Shown here piece by piece: positions 22,077-34,510 of a stretch of DNA of 64,000 nucleotides; the first letter of the stretch is position 1, and every line of letters starts with the position of its first letter. The notes beneath the pieces were generated by a model that was given only the letters and a program-made list of their open reading frames with translations, searched no databases and was not told the origin of the DNA. A program made the translations under genes and the position numbers. This DNA comes from Triops longicaudatus (lineage: Eukaryota > Arthropoda > Branchiopoda > Notostraca > Triopsidae), in assembly GCA_022885665.1 (NCBI GenBank), contig JAGQDJ010000084.1, positions 62,001 to 126,000 on the forward strand, in the 5' to 3' direction.

Positions 22077-23210
22077 ATGGGTCGCTCAGAAGCAAAGTCT
22101 GTTGATCGATTGAAGATCAAATCCTCTTTACTCTCTCAAAGCATCGTCGATTCTTTCGAAGCAATTGAGAAACTTGAACAAGAAGACGCCCCTTATAAAC
22201 AAGAAGCCGTTGCTTCTCTTCTAACCTCCCTCGAAGAATTCCTTCAAGACTTGAAACACATCTATCAAGAAATCGAAGAAAAGATTCCATTTTCTGACTT
22301 CGAAGACGTCGCGAAATCACACCATGACTCCCTCTGTACCTTTAAGCGGCAAGTAAACGAAGCTAAGCGAAGAAACAAATCTCCTCAGAACTCATTTACC
22401 TCTTCTCGACCTTCAAGCCCGACATATTCTGGATCTAGCGGTTATGCTGCGCTGCCAAAGATCAACCTTCCAACTTTTGAAGATGATATCCTGCAATGGT
22501 CTGCGTTTTGGGACTTGTTTACCGCCGAAGTAGATGGAAATCCGAACATACCTCCCGTACGCAAATTTAATTACTTAGTTGGACAACTTAGAGGAGCTTC
22601 GTTAAAAGTAATCGAAGGTCTTACTCCTACTGCCGGGAACTATACGAAAGCAATCGACCTCCTTAAGGAACGTTATGCTAAACCGCACAAAGTCAAGAAG
22701 GCGCACATCCGTTCATTACTGTTCCTGAAGAAGCCTGAGCATTCTTTACCAAGTCTTCGAACCTTTCTCCAAACGATTGAAATTACTCTCCGAGCTCTCG
22801 AAACACTCGGAATGAAAGCAGAAAATTTTGGCGAATTCCTCGTCTGTACCCTTGAAGAAAAGCGTTCTACTCAAACCCTTAATAATATGGCTCGATCCTT
22901 CGGATCCAATGACTGGAACCTTGAGCAATTCCGTTACAACTTGAAGCACGAAGTTGAACTCTTAGAAACTAACTCTACTCCCCAGAATGTTGAAAAGAAA
23001 CCTCAAGTCTTCTAAATATCCAAAATCATCTGCCGCAGTACTATCTCTTGGAACCAAGGAAAAGAAATGCAATTTCTGTTCCGGATCTCATTTTTCGAGT
23101 TCCTGTTCGAAATATTCAACTGCCGAAGATCGTTTGAAGGTGGCCAAAGAAAAACACTTTTGTTTCAACTGTTTATCGTCAAAGGGTCACTCCAAAGTAT
23201 CCGAATGTCC
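22077..23210 (+). pseudogene. BEL gag (DUF1759 region plus zinc knuckles), frameshifted
   Basis: The ATG at 22077 follows the primer-binding site. The frame runs to a stop at 23013-23015 and covers a coiled N-terminal part, a Ser-rich linker, and a DUF1759 region (about 22460-22970, with the LPTFEDDILQWSAFWDLF signature). The nucleic-acid-binding part continues in another frame: a CNFC...H...C knuckle at about 23065-23105 and CFNC...H...C at about 23155-23205. A further Cys/His cluster is back in the first frame. Gag would form the particle and bind RNA. The frame changes mean this copy cannot make it intact. Confidence 0.88.
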
Positions 23211-26200
23211 CTCAAGTTTTCATGTCACCGCTGTGGTAAAAGACATCACAGAAGCCTTCATGTTGAGAAAACCACTTCAGATCCTGCTAATACGGATACA
23301 ACCGCTGTACTCACTGCTAACGTGGCCGAAACAAAAACTGTCCTTCTAAAGGTGGCTCAAGCGAGGATCGTCCACAAGAACAGTTCCTTTCAAGCGAATA
23401 TTCTTTTCGATGAAGGATCACAACGTTCCTTTGCTACGTTTCGTTTAGCGAAAAAGCTTGGACTAAAGACTTCCGAGAGTCTTACAACTAACATCAGCCC
23501 CTTCGGTGCTCAAACACCTCAAGTATCAACTCTTCCACTGGCTACCTTGAAAATCCCTACCATTAATGGTGAAGAGATACCAATCAGAATCCTTCTAGTA
23601 CCCTCTATCTCTACTCCTCTTCGATTCGATCTTGATGTACCTCTAAAATCCTTTGCTCACTTACAGAACCTAAGCTTTGCTCACCCAACCCTTGAATCAC
23701 ACTTGCTTAACATTGATATCCTTATTGGCGCGGATTACTTCTGGTCGTTCGTAGGAGATGAAGTTATCAGAGGAACTGGCCCTGTTGCTGTAAACTCTAA
23801 ATTGGGATACTTGCTTTCCGGTCCTGTATCATCTTCCCATGCTCCTACCAGTAGTTGTGTGTTAAATCTCTCCTGTAGTCCCTCAAACCCACTGTTCGAT
23901 CTGGAGTCGTTCTGGAAAGTCGATAGCTCCGGCGTGCTAGACACCTCTTCCAACTCTGCGTTAGATGAGTATCAAACCACTTCGATCAACTACCGTGATG
24001 GGAAGTATGAAGCAAAACTACCTTGGCGCTCAAACCATCCATTCCTTCCGACTAATCTTCCCATTGCTAAGACTCGACTTGAATTACTCCTAAGACGTCT
24101 GCGTAAAAATCCAAAACTTCTTCAACAGTATGGTAAAATAATCGCAGAATATGAAGAAAAGGGTTTTATCGAGCGTGTCCGCGAGAACCACTTCGTTACT
24201 GAAAAGGCTCATTACATCCCCCATCACCCTGTTATCAAGGATTCTTCCACTACTCCAATTCGTATTGTCTTTGATTGCTCTTGTAAGTCTAACGAATCCA
24301 GTCCAAGTTTGAACGACTGTCTTGAGCCCGGTCCCCCGCTTCAAAATGATCTTCTTTCCATTTTTCTGCGTTTCCGAACACACCCTTTCGCGCTGACTGC
24401 TGACGTTGAAAAGGCATTTCTGCAGATAGCCTTACCTGAAGCTGATCGCGATTATGTTCGATTTCTCTGGCCCAACAACCCTACTGATCCCAACTCTCCT
24501 CTGGACATCTTTCGCTTCAAGGTCGTACTATTTGGTGCAACTTGTTCCCCGTTTATCCTTTTGGCTACTCTCAATCATCATCTCTCAAATTATAAGAGCC
24601 CCATCGCCGATGATATCCGGAAAAATATCTACGTTGACAACGTCGTTACAGGTGTCAACACTGAAGAAGAACTCCTTTCTTATTTGCCCGAAGCTATTAG
24701 GATATTTTCTGCTGCTGGTATGAATCTGCGACACTGGACCTCCAACAGCCAGTCACTTCGCGATCTTGCTACTTCCCTGGATGTGTTGAACGGTGATCAG
24801 CTAATCAAGATTCTTGGATTACTATGGAATCCTCAGTCTGATAACTTGCAGTATCCTCATCCCTCAAGATTATCGATACCTTGTCCGACAACGAAAAGAA
24901 ATATATTGAAGGGAATCGCCACCATTTATGATCCAATCGGATATCTCGCACCTGTGACTATTCGCGCGAAGATATTAATTCAACAACTTTGGAAAGCTGG
25001 TGTTGATTGGGATGATCCTGTACCACTCAACATTTCAACTGAATGGAGCCGTATTGCCGCAGATCTTACGGTCGTCATGCAACGTTCTTTTTCCCGCAAG
25101 TCAATTCCTTCTCGTAAACCTATCCATGTATTCGCTGATGCTAGCTTAAAGGCTTACGGAGCTGTAGCGTACACCAATTCAACTGACACTTCGAGTTTTC
25201 TCATCAGTAAAACCCGAGTAGCACCATCTAAAGGTGAACTCACGTTACCCCAACTTGAACTCCAAGCACTGTCCACTGCTGCCAAACTGGTTTCATTCAT
25301 TCACGAATCCATCAGAACTTCCAATTTCGAGCCTACATTTTTTTATCTGGACGGATTCTACCATTGCACTTCATTGGTTCCATGCACCACCCTCTTCTCG
25401 ACGTTTCGTAGTACACCGTGTGAATCACATTCAAAACTGTTTGCAAAAGATTCAGTTCGAGTTGCGTCACTGTCCAACTGAAGATAACCCTGCCGATCTT
25501 TTAAGTCGTGGCTTAAGCGCAAAAAAGTTTATTGGGAATTCTCTCTGGGAACATGGTCCGGAATGGATTAATCACCCCAAAAACTGGCCTTCTCTTATCA
25601 CCCCTGTTAACCTTCTGAATGCAAGCGTTCTATCTTGTCAAACCGTTTCGTCCACACCTTCTGATCCCTGTTTCATCTCCCGGTTCGAATCTTTTACCAC
25701 ATTGATTCGTTCTGTAGCTTGGATGTTTCGTTTTATTCAAAACTGTCGAGAATCAAAGCGAACTACTCCACTTACTTCCGAAGAATTACGTCACGCCGAG
25801 ATTCGATTTCTCGGCTACGTGCAATCTCGTAGCTTTTCAAGTGAACTAAGCTACCTTCAACATCCTAATAAGTCCAAGATTCCTTCACAAGTCAGAACAC
25901 TAAATTTGTTTTTGGATTCTGTCGGATTAATCCGATGTAAAGGCCGTTTGTCAAATTCTTCCCTTTCTACAGATGCCAAATTTCCCATTTTGATTCCAAA
26001 GAATTCTCAATTAGCTACCCTTATTGTTCGCCATTTCCATTTCAAGTCCTTTCATGCCGGAATCAACACCACCATTGCAAACTTACGCGACACCTTTTGG
26101 ATTCCTTCCGCTCGACAAGTTGCTAGAGGCGTTATCCGAAAGTGTGTTACCTGTAGAGGGCATACTGGTCTCTCTTACCCTCAACCTCCCACGGCTCCTC

Positions 26201-27272
26201 TTCCTCAGTATCGAGTAACGCCAACGCGTCCATTTGGAGTTACTGGTGTGGATTTCTATATGTCAAGGGTTCCACCACCAAAACTACTTCTCCTGTTTAC
26301 CTCTGTTTATTTACTTGTGCCACTACCCGAGCCATACACCTGGAACTTACGACGGACCTATCTTCTACTACCTTTCTACTTGCCCTACGACGATTTTCAA
26401 GTTTATATGATTGGCCAAGACTCTTCATATCAGACAATGCAATGACATTTGTTTCCGCAGCTCGACAAATCAAACTTCTGAAAGCTGACTCTGACTTACG
26501 CGAAAAGCTTACCTAATTTCGAACTATTTGGCAGTTCATCCCCAAACGTGCTCCGTGGTTCGGTGGATTGTGGGAACGACTAATTGGAGTTACCAAGACA
26601 TTGTTGAAAAAAATTCTTGGACGTTCACTTCTTTCATTTGATGAACTCCGGACAGTTGTCACAGAAGTAACCTCCATTTTGAATGACAGACCTCTTACTT
26701 ACGTTTCCTCGGACATCAATGACGAAAATGCCATTACTTTATTAAATGCTAGTTTGGAAACTGAATCATTCGACCCCACGTACAATGAAAAAACCCTTCC
26801 GAAAAGATTTATTCTTCAGAAACGACTAATTGCAAACTACTGGAAACGATGGACGAATGAATATCTAAAGGCTCTTCGTGAAAAGCATTATTGTAATCCT
26901 AATTCAAACCCTAACTCCATTCGAACAGGTGACATCGTGTTAGTTCACAATGAAGAGAAGCGTTTGCATTGGCCTATAGCTCGTGTAGAACAACTTATCC
27001 CCGGAAGCGACGGTGTCATCCGAACAGCCATCATCCGAACTGCAAATGGAATAACTAATCGCCCGATTACAAAACTTTATCCCCTAGAAATTAATATTGA
27101 CACTACCGAGGAATCTACCCAAACTCCGGCCATTGACACCACCGAGGAATCTACCCAAATTCCGGTTGAGGAATCAGTTCCTAGAAATCGCCGAGAAGCA
27201 GCCAAACAAGCTCTGAAGAAAATTCGACGATGTATAGATGGACTTGGCTCCCGACCAGCCCGGCCCGGAGGA
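23211..27272 (+). pseudogene. BEL pol (protease, reverse transcriptase, RNase H, integrase), broken
   Basis: The A17-type protease active-site region (FDEGSQRSF) is at about 23405-23435. Reverse transcriptase covers about 24000-24900, with a YVDN catalytic box at about 24630 in place of the common YVDD. RNase H follows and changes frame near 25345 at a T7 run. Integrase has an HHCC zinc region (about 26025-26155), a first catalytic Asp in GVDF (26240-26255), a frame change just after it, then SDN, a stop at 26514, and the Glu in GGLWERL (about 26555-26580). The C-terminal part ends at 27300, beyond the start of the 3' LTR. Reading-frame damage makes it non-functional. Confidence 0.88.
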
Positions 27273-27695
27273 TGTGCGAAATTCCTTGTTGTAATTTGCT
27301 GAGATTTATTTATTTTTCTTATTTTCTAATCCTTCCCCTTTTGTATTGCCCTTCACTCTGAAAGTTGTATGCTTTCTCCGCTTATTGTAGTTGATTTCTC
27401 CTAACGTTACTATTTTCTATCCGGTATAGTGTCCTTTCACTTGTGTATATAAGCTCGTCATTCCCATTGTAAAATAGAGTAGTATTCTTGTAGTAATTGA
27501 CTAGTATTCTTCTAGACTCAGAGTGGTATTCTCGTTGACTCCTCGTAGTAATCTCATATACCTCTGAGTCTTAAGATACCCCTCGTACATCTCTCGTACA
27601 TCTCTACCCTAAGAAACCAACCCATCCTACCCTTGAGCCTTACCTCAATCACAACGCAGGGTCCTCTGTCCTCTCCTCTTACCAAATTCTCCACA
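27273..27695 (+). repeat. 3' LTR of the BEL element, 423 bp
   Basis: Starts TGTGCGAAATTCC after a purine-rich GGCCCGGAGGA (candidate polypurine tract, about 27262-27272) and ends TCTCCACA next to the duplicated ATATA. It contains a TATATAAG box and short internal repeats (GTAGTATTCT/GTAGTAAT) downstream of it. It is the only full LTR of the copy. Confidence 0.9.
27445..27452 (+). promoter_or_regulatory. TATA box within the 3' LTR
   Basis: TATATAAG lies in the middle of the 3' LTR, where the U3/R promoter is expected. The corresponding segment is deleted from the 5' LTR, so transcription from this box would run out of the element towards SEC14L's 3' side. Confidence 0.5.
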
Positions 27696-27700
27696 ATATA

Positions 27701-28505
27701 ATTGACTCCTGAAACTCGGTTAAAAAAAATTTCAATGAGGTAAAAAGATATTCTTAGAAAAAGCTGTTCCAATATTTAGTAACAAATCTGAGGAAAACAG
27801 TCACAGGTGGATCTTAACGTAAGGAAAAATATGTATATCAAACTATTCATATTTCGCGCCCAAATCTGACTATACGGAAATATCGTGTGTCTTATTGAGA
27901 CTGCAATGTTTTGACTCGACATGACGCGCATCGTACAATAAAACGCGAAAACTAGATTACATTACGTAACCCTGTTAACTCAACACCGTGAAAATAAAAC
28001 AAGTCTCTAATCTGTATTGTAAGCTGACGCACCCAGTTTGGACTTGCTCAGCTTACTCGACAGCTCAACCTGTCGTCTTATTTTTCGGTTTTTAAGTGAA
28101 ATAACCGTCTTTCGTACTGAAGACATGTTTATTTGTGGTTTGTTTAAAGATATTGCCGTTTCTTAGGGATATTATTGGATTGGTTATTTCTTTAATAAGG
28201 GAAAAATTAAATAGAGGATCGATATAACTGAAACCGCTTGAAAGTTCGTTTTTTCACTTAGTAGAGTAACGCAAAGGTGCTCTGAGGTTGTTCTGAATAG
28301 GGGACAAAGTTTCATTTTGATATGATTTTTCTTAGTTACAATAGATTATTTTTATTAGTTTAAACGATAATCGCAAAGAAATATTCCCAGTTTTTCTCCG
28401 TAATCGTATAACTTTTGAATGAATTTTCATGGAACTTCATGTGTTTAAGGTTGACTGATTTTTCATATTTATTTCACTTTAATTACAGTATAATTACAGC
28501 TTAGC
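27701..28505. other. Intergenic between the BEL element and the SEC14L 3' end
   Basis: AT-rich with no recognisable gene, RNA or transposon end. Short frames only. Confidence 0.5.
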
Positions 28506-28511
28506 TTTATT
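28506..28511 (-). promoter_or_regulatory. Candidate polyadenylation signal of SEC14L
   Basis: AATAAA on the minus strand, about 145 nt downstream of the SEC14L stop codon. The position is plausible, but the hexamer is common in AT-rich DNA. Confidence 0.35.
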
Positions 28512-28655
28512 TGTTTCATTTGCAAGGTTATTAACACAACGAAGGTAAATAAGAAAATATTTTCTAATTATGGCTATGCAGCGATGGAAAACTTAAGAAC
28601 CAAACAGCGGCAAGAACAATAGAATACTGGCAAAATTTGGAAATAAAACGCACCT

Positions 28656-31600
28656 CTACAAGACTGTAAACTCTTCTGGAGGGTCTAGCACCGAGATGTT
28701 GTACAAAAGTTTCTTTGATTTGAGCATACTGAATGAGTTATCGAACTCCAAGACATCTGAAAATAAATACAAATAAAATATATTTTAGAAATCGAATGAA
28801 ACTTTTAGTAGTGCGATGCTTTAGCTTACATGTTCCTGGTTCATTGCACACCACTTCACCTTCTTCTAGATATACATGGCTCTCCGCACGCTCTTTTGGA
28901 ATGACGATCTGCATATTGTTCGAGTTGACATCTTTACGGAAGACTGCAAAACCTACGTCACCTCCATCGCTTTTGTATTCCCACCTATGTAATCATAACT
29001 ACATTAAGAAAATTTTTTAACCATATCAGGAAGAAATTTGATTTTTGAAATCTTTAATTTTGTTGTAAGAATTACACGCCGCTTCAAAAAGTCTTACAAC
29101 AAAAAATAATGAAAAACTAAATTAATCTACAAGATTGAGGAAGCAATAATCAAATATGATGTTTCGCTACTTTAGAAATAAAGTGATTGTACGCTAATAA
29201 TTGAAGTTGTCCAAAACTTACTTCAATACTGATCCTTCTTGTGCAACGGAATATTCAAAATGCTTTTTTTCGCCCGCAGACAGAGTACTGGCAGTGAAAT
29301 TTTCACAGTTCGTAGAGTTTATTTGATGCTTTTCGAAGTACTCTTTTGGAACCTCTCCTGCCATACATATCTATATGGTAAAACATAAAATTTAAGTTAC
29401 GGAAAATGGGAAATCACGTAAAAGTAAAAGCAATCACTTAAGTTATTTTATTCTAAACCCTCTATTTGATTTCAGTAAAATTTTCGGCTTGTGAAATTAA
29501 CTTTTTAAAGGTGGTAAATTTTGAAAAATGTTGAAGAACCAGTCGAATTCGTGAGAAAATTTGTCAGCTTCAACAGTACTACTTACGTTACTTACAAAGT
29601 TGACCAGGTTAAAAAGAAAATTAACTACCGTATGAATGAACCCTTCGAAGCCAAATATAATTAATTACATTCATGAGTCAATTAAACTTAAAAAAGAGAG
29701 TTCATGGAACTCAGAGAGAAAATTAGTTGATTTGTGGACATCATTTGCGTGAGAGTCACTCGATTTTGAAACTGAATAATTCGACTTCAACAGAACAAAT
29801 CGGCTACCAGTTGTGCTGAATTAAATTCAGTTGCTTAAAAAGCATCGGTACAATTCCAATTCATTCGAAGAGAATTTGTTGAAATCACGAGAGAATCAGC
29901 TAAAATTAATCAGATCAGATTCACTTAAAAAAGTTCTAGGAGAGTTTAATTACTTTAATATATAATCACTTTGATTCAAAGAAAATCAAATTAAATAGCT
30001 AGAAAACAAGTTGACATGCAGTAAAAATCAGCTAATTTCGAGAAAACCAGCTCGATTCAAGAAAAAAAAACTCGATTAAAAGCTTCTTCTTTGTGTGTCA
30101 GCTGGACTCATCAAAACCGAATTTTTGCCGACAGTTAAGGACACTTAACCCAAAGAGATCCCTTGAATTCAAGAACGAGTCACTTGAATAGAGTTGAAAA
30201 CCTATCGAATCCAATAGATTATCAGTTAACTTGAAAGGAGATGAGATCAGGTGTTTTCAAGACAGTTGCCGAATTTCAAGAGCTGAACTCATTACATTAT
30301 TCTTTTAAACTCACGAAATTGGAAATAATTCTTGGAATATTTGATGAATTCGAGGAGAGAACTAATGAAATTCAAAAGCAAAATTAGTAGAAGTTCGTTT
30401 GAACCAAATCAAAATGAATAAAAAGCAAGTCTTCTATTCACGTTAAAGAATAATAAATCTAGCCGCGGGAAACAAAGCTTGAAAGAAAAGAAAAGCCGAT
30501 GCACAAAGTAGATACCTGGGAGGAACAATAAGGATTGCCATCTTCTGAATCAGTACGGGTTCCACCCCAGTGTACCGGCAGTTGATCAGGGTCAATCACA
30601 TCTAAAACTGCTGAAATCCATGAGTCGCGGTTGGAGTCAAAGACGATAACCTTCTGAGCCGTTCGTTCGTGAATGAAGGGTTTCAGCATGCCATACGCCA
30701 CCGAAAAGTATTTTGGCGCTAAAAGATCCGTATATTTATTACCAACACAACTTCAAATTCAATTTAAAAAAATATTTGGAACGATTCGTAAAGGTATGCT
30801 TGTGAAAACACAAATTAAATGAATAAATAAGTTAACTCTAGTAAAATGGCAAAATAATTCAGAATCACTGAAGTGAATATAAATCGAAATTTCAAAGAAT
30901 TTTAGAAAGTAACGGTCTCAAGAACAAGAGAAACTGTAAGTGAGTAATAATTTATTAGACAATAATAGCAGTTACACTTACCGTTGACAACAATGCATTT
31001 CTTAAGCGTCTCGGGATAATTGGCTTCATTGATTTTAACGAGCTGCAAGAGTAACTCCATAGCTGAATCAGTTAAACCAAACACAATAACGAACTGACAA
31101 TGAGTTTGTAACATATTGACAGTTACGATCGTTACCAGGCGCCCAGGTGAATTTGCGTAGCGAGAAACCTTCCATATCAAAGATAAACACGTGTTGATTC
31201 ACTGATCGCTTGCGCATGAGCCGCAAACTGCGTTCCAAAATCCAAACCGTATACTTGATGTATTCTTCTTTTTTGGCACAACGAAACAAACCTTGCATGT
31301 CCACGCGACCCACGGGAATTATCCATACTAAAATATTAAAATAAGTACCATTTAAAACCCTCTAACTCTGTTTTATCCTTTGTCAAATTTTATGAGTTTA
31401 CGTAATAATTTCCCCATAAAACCAAATTCAGAATAATGTACTATTTTAATGTAATATTTTACCTGATTAACAAGTTTCTTAGGTGTTAAACTAGATTTTA
31501 GTACGTTATAATTAGAATCTGACTCTATGGTTAGAACCGTTTGCCAATCTTTTAAAGTTTCTAACGGCTTTTCCCGCCAATTGCTAGTCGCTAGGGTAAC

Positions 31601-32806
31601 GGCGGGAAAACAACATCGCTGAAACCAAGGTAGCTGTGTTTCAACTTTCTTCACTGAAATTCTGTTCAAGAGCTGTGTACAACATACATGAATGACAACT
31701 TTAAGTAACGTAACCTTCTGCGCACTTAAAGTAATCATCCAGGTGCGGATAAGCTTGTGAAACGTTTAAAATCCGTGTCCAAATGGAAATCCCGCCCTGA
31801 GCGCGCGTCACTACCAACCCCGTCCCCACCATGTGAATGTAAACAATCAGTGAAACGACGTGTAAGGATCTGTACAAGCTAATAAATTACGTTTTTAGTA
31901 GCTAACAATTCAATCACCTGGGTTTTGTTCTTTGCCGTAGCCAGATAAGCCTCCAGGATAAAATTTGGTATAAACTTCCGGCGCTTTCCAATCGTCAGTA
32001 AGCAAATCTGTTCCAAATGTTTCACGCCATTGCAAAGACTGGCATGGGAGAAAATTAGGTCAGTAATGTTAACACTCTTTCAGGTCACAAACTATAATTT
32101 ATTAAACTGTACGTTACATAATCAAAATAACTGTAGTGTTTTATAAGCAAATTGTCAATAAATTAGTTAAGCGTTACAAAAGTTATGTCAAAGTTTTAAC
32201 GAAATGAAATCAATTCCCTCACATAATTAATTAATAACTGCCAAATTATGGTAATTACAGCCTAAAACTTACTTTCCGTAGCATAAGCTCCGCCTTCTTT
32301 AAGTCGAAATCCCTTGCTGGAAAAGAAAGTGAAAATACACATGTAAGTTAAGTCATTGGACTTGCCATTGAAAGTAACAGTTTTTAGCGTGAAAAATACG
32401 TTTTAAAAAATACTTTGTATCTTTCGATGAAGACATCTTTATTTTTTGTGCTTAATTTTTGTTTACTTTCTTCTACTTTCGTCTTGAATTTCAGTTCGTA
32501 TGTAATTTCACATTTTATTTCGTTATTTCATTTTCGGTTTTTAAGATTTATTTTGTGTTTTCGATTCTAGTAAGTTTCTGTATTTTTATTTCTTACCTTG
32601 CAGCCACTGGAGCAAGTAGCTGTCTCTTTGATCAGGCAAAATACAATCGACAGTGGCTGTCCGAAACTGTAATACAATGAAAAAAAATTTTAAAAATGAT
32701 TCATTTTGAAAACTGACATAGTCAAGTGGTCTTAAAAAAAATGTACAAAAGCTTTGGTGCTTACTTTTGACAGAATTTCTTGTTGTTTGGCATCAATAAC
32801 GGCCAT
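28656..32806 (-). CDS. SEC14L2: SEC14-like lipid-transfer protein (CRAL-TRIO plus GOLD)
   Basis: Ten exons: 32806-32765, 32666-32597, 32316-32273, 32038-31918, 31327-31136, 31062-30982, 30718-30516, 29370-29222, 28984-28830, 28756-28656. All junctions are GT-AG with consistent phases and give 385 aa (human SEC14L2 403). The CRAL-TRIO N-terminal helices occupy about 13-52 (YLLQWLQARDFDLKKAE). The lipid-binding domain spans about 75-245 (NYPETLKK, QLPVHWGGT). A GOLD beta-sandwich spans about 265-375 (DGGDVGFAVFRK, YVLEFDNSFS). Family members bind and exchange hydrophobic ligands such as tocopherol, phosphoinositides or squalene in the cytosol; the ligand here is unknown. It belongs to the SEC14L2/3/4 group by domain order, but one-to-one orthology is not established. 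Intron 7 is filled with degenerate repeat. The start codon ATGGCC overlaps a TGACGTCA palindrome. Confidence 0.93.
29450..30440 (+). repeat. Degenerate GAATTCAAGA/GAAAATCA repeat (SEC14L intron 7)
   Basis: Diverged units such as GAATTCGTGAGAAAATTTG, ACCAGCTCGATTCAAGAAA, CTTGAATTCAAGAACGAG and TCACTTGAATAGAGTT follow one another through the intron. The text and orientation (plus strand, opposite to the gene) match the repeat in DNAJC10 intron 4. Confidence 0.55.
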
Positions 32807-32866
32807 GACGTCAACGACTACCCAAACTTGCCTCAGTGCTTCGCGCAAGCGAACTGGAGCCAGATA

Positions 32867-32874
32867 ATTTTATA
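32867..32874 (-). promoter_or_regulatory. Candidate TATA box of SEC14L
   Basis: Minus-strand TATAAAAT about 60 bp upstream of the start codon, followed about 10-15 bases later by CCAGTTCG, an initiator-like motif. Spacing to the initiator is shorter than the usual 25-30 bp, so this is only a candidate. Confidence 0.3.
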
Positions 32875-32899
32875 GCTTCTTTCACGTTGACCAAATTCT

Positions 32900-34063
32900 C
32901 TTCAGATAAACATGCCTTATCTTGTTAAAAAAAAAAAGCTTTATTGTCTGGATGTCAAACAGGCTTGCGGAGCTGCCAATCAGTAAAATCCCAGCCAATC
33001 GTAAAACAAACACGAGTTTTAGCAAGCAAAGCGGCTTTTGACACAAGGCAAAACTTCAATCGTTGGGGAAGTGAAAGTTGGAGTAGAGGAAAAGCGTTTT
33101 GAGGACCGTTGTACTTGAATGTTTGCACCCGACTAAAAGGACAACCCTGAAAGGCTCACTGGATGTACTCCTTCAGCCGAAACTTTCCCTGACACCTCCG
33201 AGACGTCACAACACAGGGTTTATATGGCCTTAGGTACCTTTGGTGTAAAACAAAATAATTCGAGCCTATTTATCAAGGACGTTTTCTTTGTGTTAGCATA
33301 ACAATAACAATAGAAACTAAAAGCTGTACAAAACAATCTAGATAGTCACGAATTGCGAGTATAAATTTGTGAGAATGAAGTTGCGAGTGTAACAGATAGC
33401 AAGAACGGTAAAAAAAAATAAGAAACTGCACAAAATTCGAAGGTATGTCCTCGAAAAATCTCAAATTATTTACCTATTTTCCTTTATAATTATAACGGGT
33501 AAGAAATAAATTACACCGATAAGTAAATACAATACAAAATAAATGTACGTGCAAACCATATAAAAGCCATATAGTGTTTAGAGAACTTCCAATACAAGAT
33601 AAGGAAAACCGGTACAAACTAAATGTTTTTTGTTAAAGTGCATGGATGTGAATTTTTTACCTTTGTTCACTTCAATGGTAGTCTGTTGTGAAACAATAAA
33701 CGCACGTAAATGCATCCAGCTTTCTCACGAGCCAGTTTTTCTGTGTCGAATAAATCGTAAAACTAACCGAGTTCGGTTTATGCAGACTACATAGATGAAA
33801 ATTACGGCTGCGTGCTGTTGATTGGTTTTAAATGACTCGGGCAGTTATCAGCTTTAGAGGAAATAAATTCACAAGAGACAAGCGGATAGAAATGATTTAA
33901 GAATACCGTCAGCTAGAGGTATTTTGTAAGCATAAGATAACTTTAGACACTTTAGGGGGAAACCGTAAAAAAACAGCTGCTCCTCAACTAAACACAAACA
34001 ACAAGTAATTGTCGTTAGATCAGTGCTCCTGATCGTCGATACAGGAAGTTCCCGTTACCCAAC

Positions 34064-34065
<2 letters not shown>
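32900..34065. other. Intergenic upstream of SEC14L
   Basis: No coding signal or RNA gene recognised. The SEC14L promoter should lie at the left edge. Confidence 0.45.

Positions 34066-34100
<35 letters not shown>
34066..34100 (+). repeat. Poly-T run (~35 bp)
   Basis: Uninterrupted T run immediately before a GTTAG-rich degenerate stretch. It could be the tail of an inverted retroposon or a simple homopolymer; no retroposon body is recognisable to its right. Confidence 0.9.
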
Positions 34101-34103
<3 letters not shown>

Positions 34104-34104
34104 A

Positions 34105-34510
34105 AGGTTAGGATAGGCTAAAGTGTATGTCTGTATAACTAAGTTAGCTCTGGTTAAATCAAGGTCGAATTACGCAAAATTAAGTTACGAAAGCCTGGTA
34201 TAATGTTAGATTAGCCGAAATCAAGTTAGGTTAATTTAGTTTTAGGTGAGGATAGGATAAATAAAGCTAGTTTGGTTTAATTTAGGTTAAGCAAGATAAT
34301 TCAGGTTAGGTTTGATTAGGCAAGATTAATATAGTTTTGCCAAATCTAAAGTTAGTTTGGGGAAAATTAAGTTACGTAAGTCTAAACTAGGTTGCTTTAG
34401 TTTAAATTTATTTAAAGGTTATGCTAAATTAAGTTAGATTAATCTAATTTAACATTAGTTTAAAAGGAATTGTTTTTAATTTAGTGTAATATAAGATTCA
34501 ATTTAAGTAA
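34105..34510 (+). repeat. GTTAG/TTAGGTT-rich degenerate repeat (intergenic)
   Basis: Words such as AAGGTTAGGATAGGCTA, AGGTTAATTTAG and TTCAGGTTAGG recur without a fixed period. Same family as the intronic tracts at 14030, 43090, 45290, 58905, 59860, 61540 and 62400. This is the only tract outside a gene as annotated. Confidence 0.55.

Larger units (their letters stand above)
22027..27695 (+). mobile_element. BEL/Pao LTR retrotransposon, complete in outline but disabled
   Basis: The element is bounded by the 5-bp target duplication ATATA (22022-22026 and 27696-27700). Order: remnant 5' LTR, primer-binding site, gag with DUF1759 capsid-like region, zinc knuckles, A17-type aspartic protease, reverse transcriptase, RNase H, integrase, 3' LTR. 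This gene order and the DUF1759/A17 pairing identify BEL/Pao. Coding is broken by about four frame changes (near 23015, 23210, 25345 and 26255) and an in-frame TAA at 26514. The 5' LTR lacks 391 bp found in the 3' LTR, so the copy has no upstream promoter. Confidence 0.93.
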
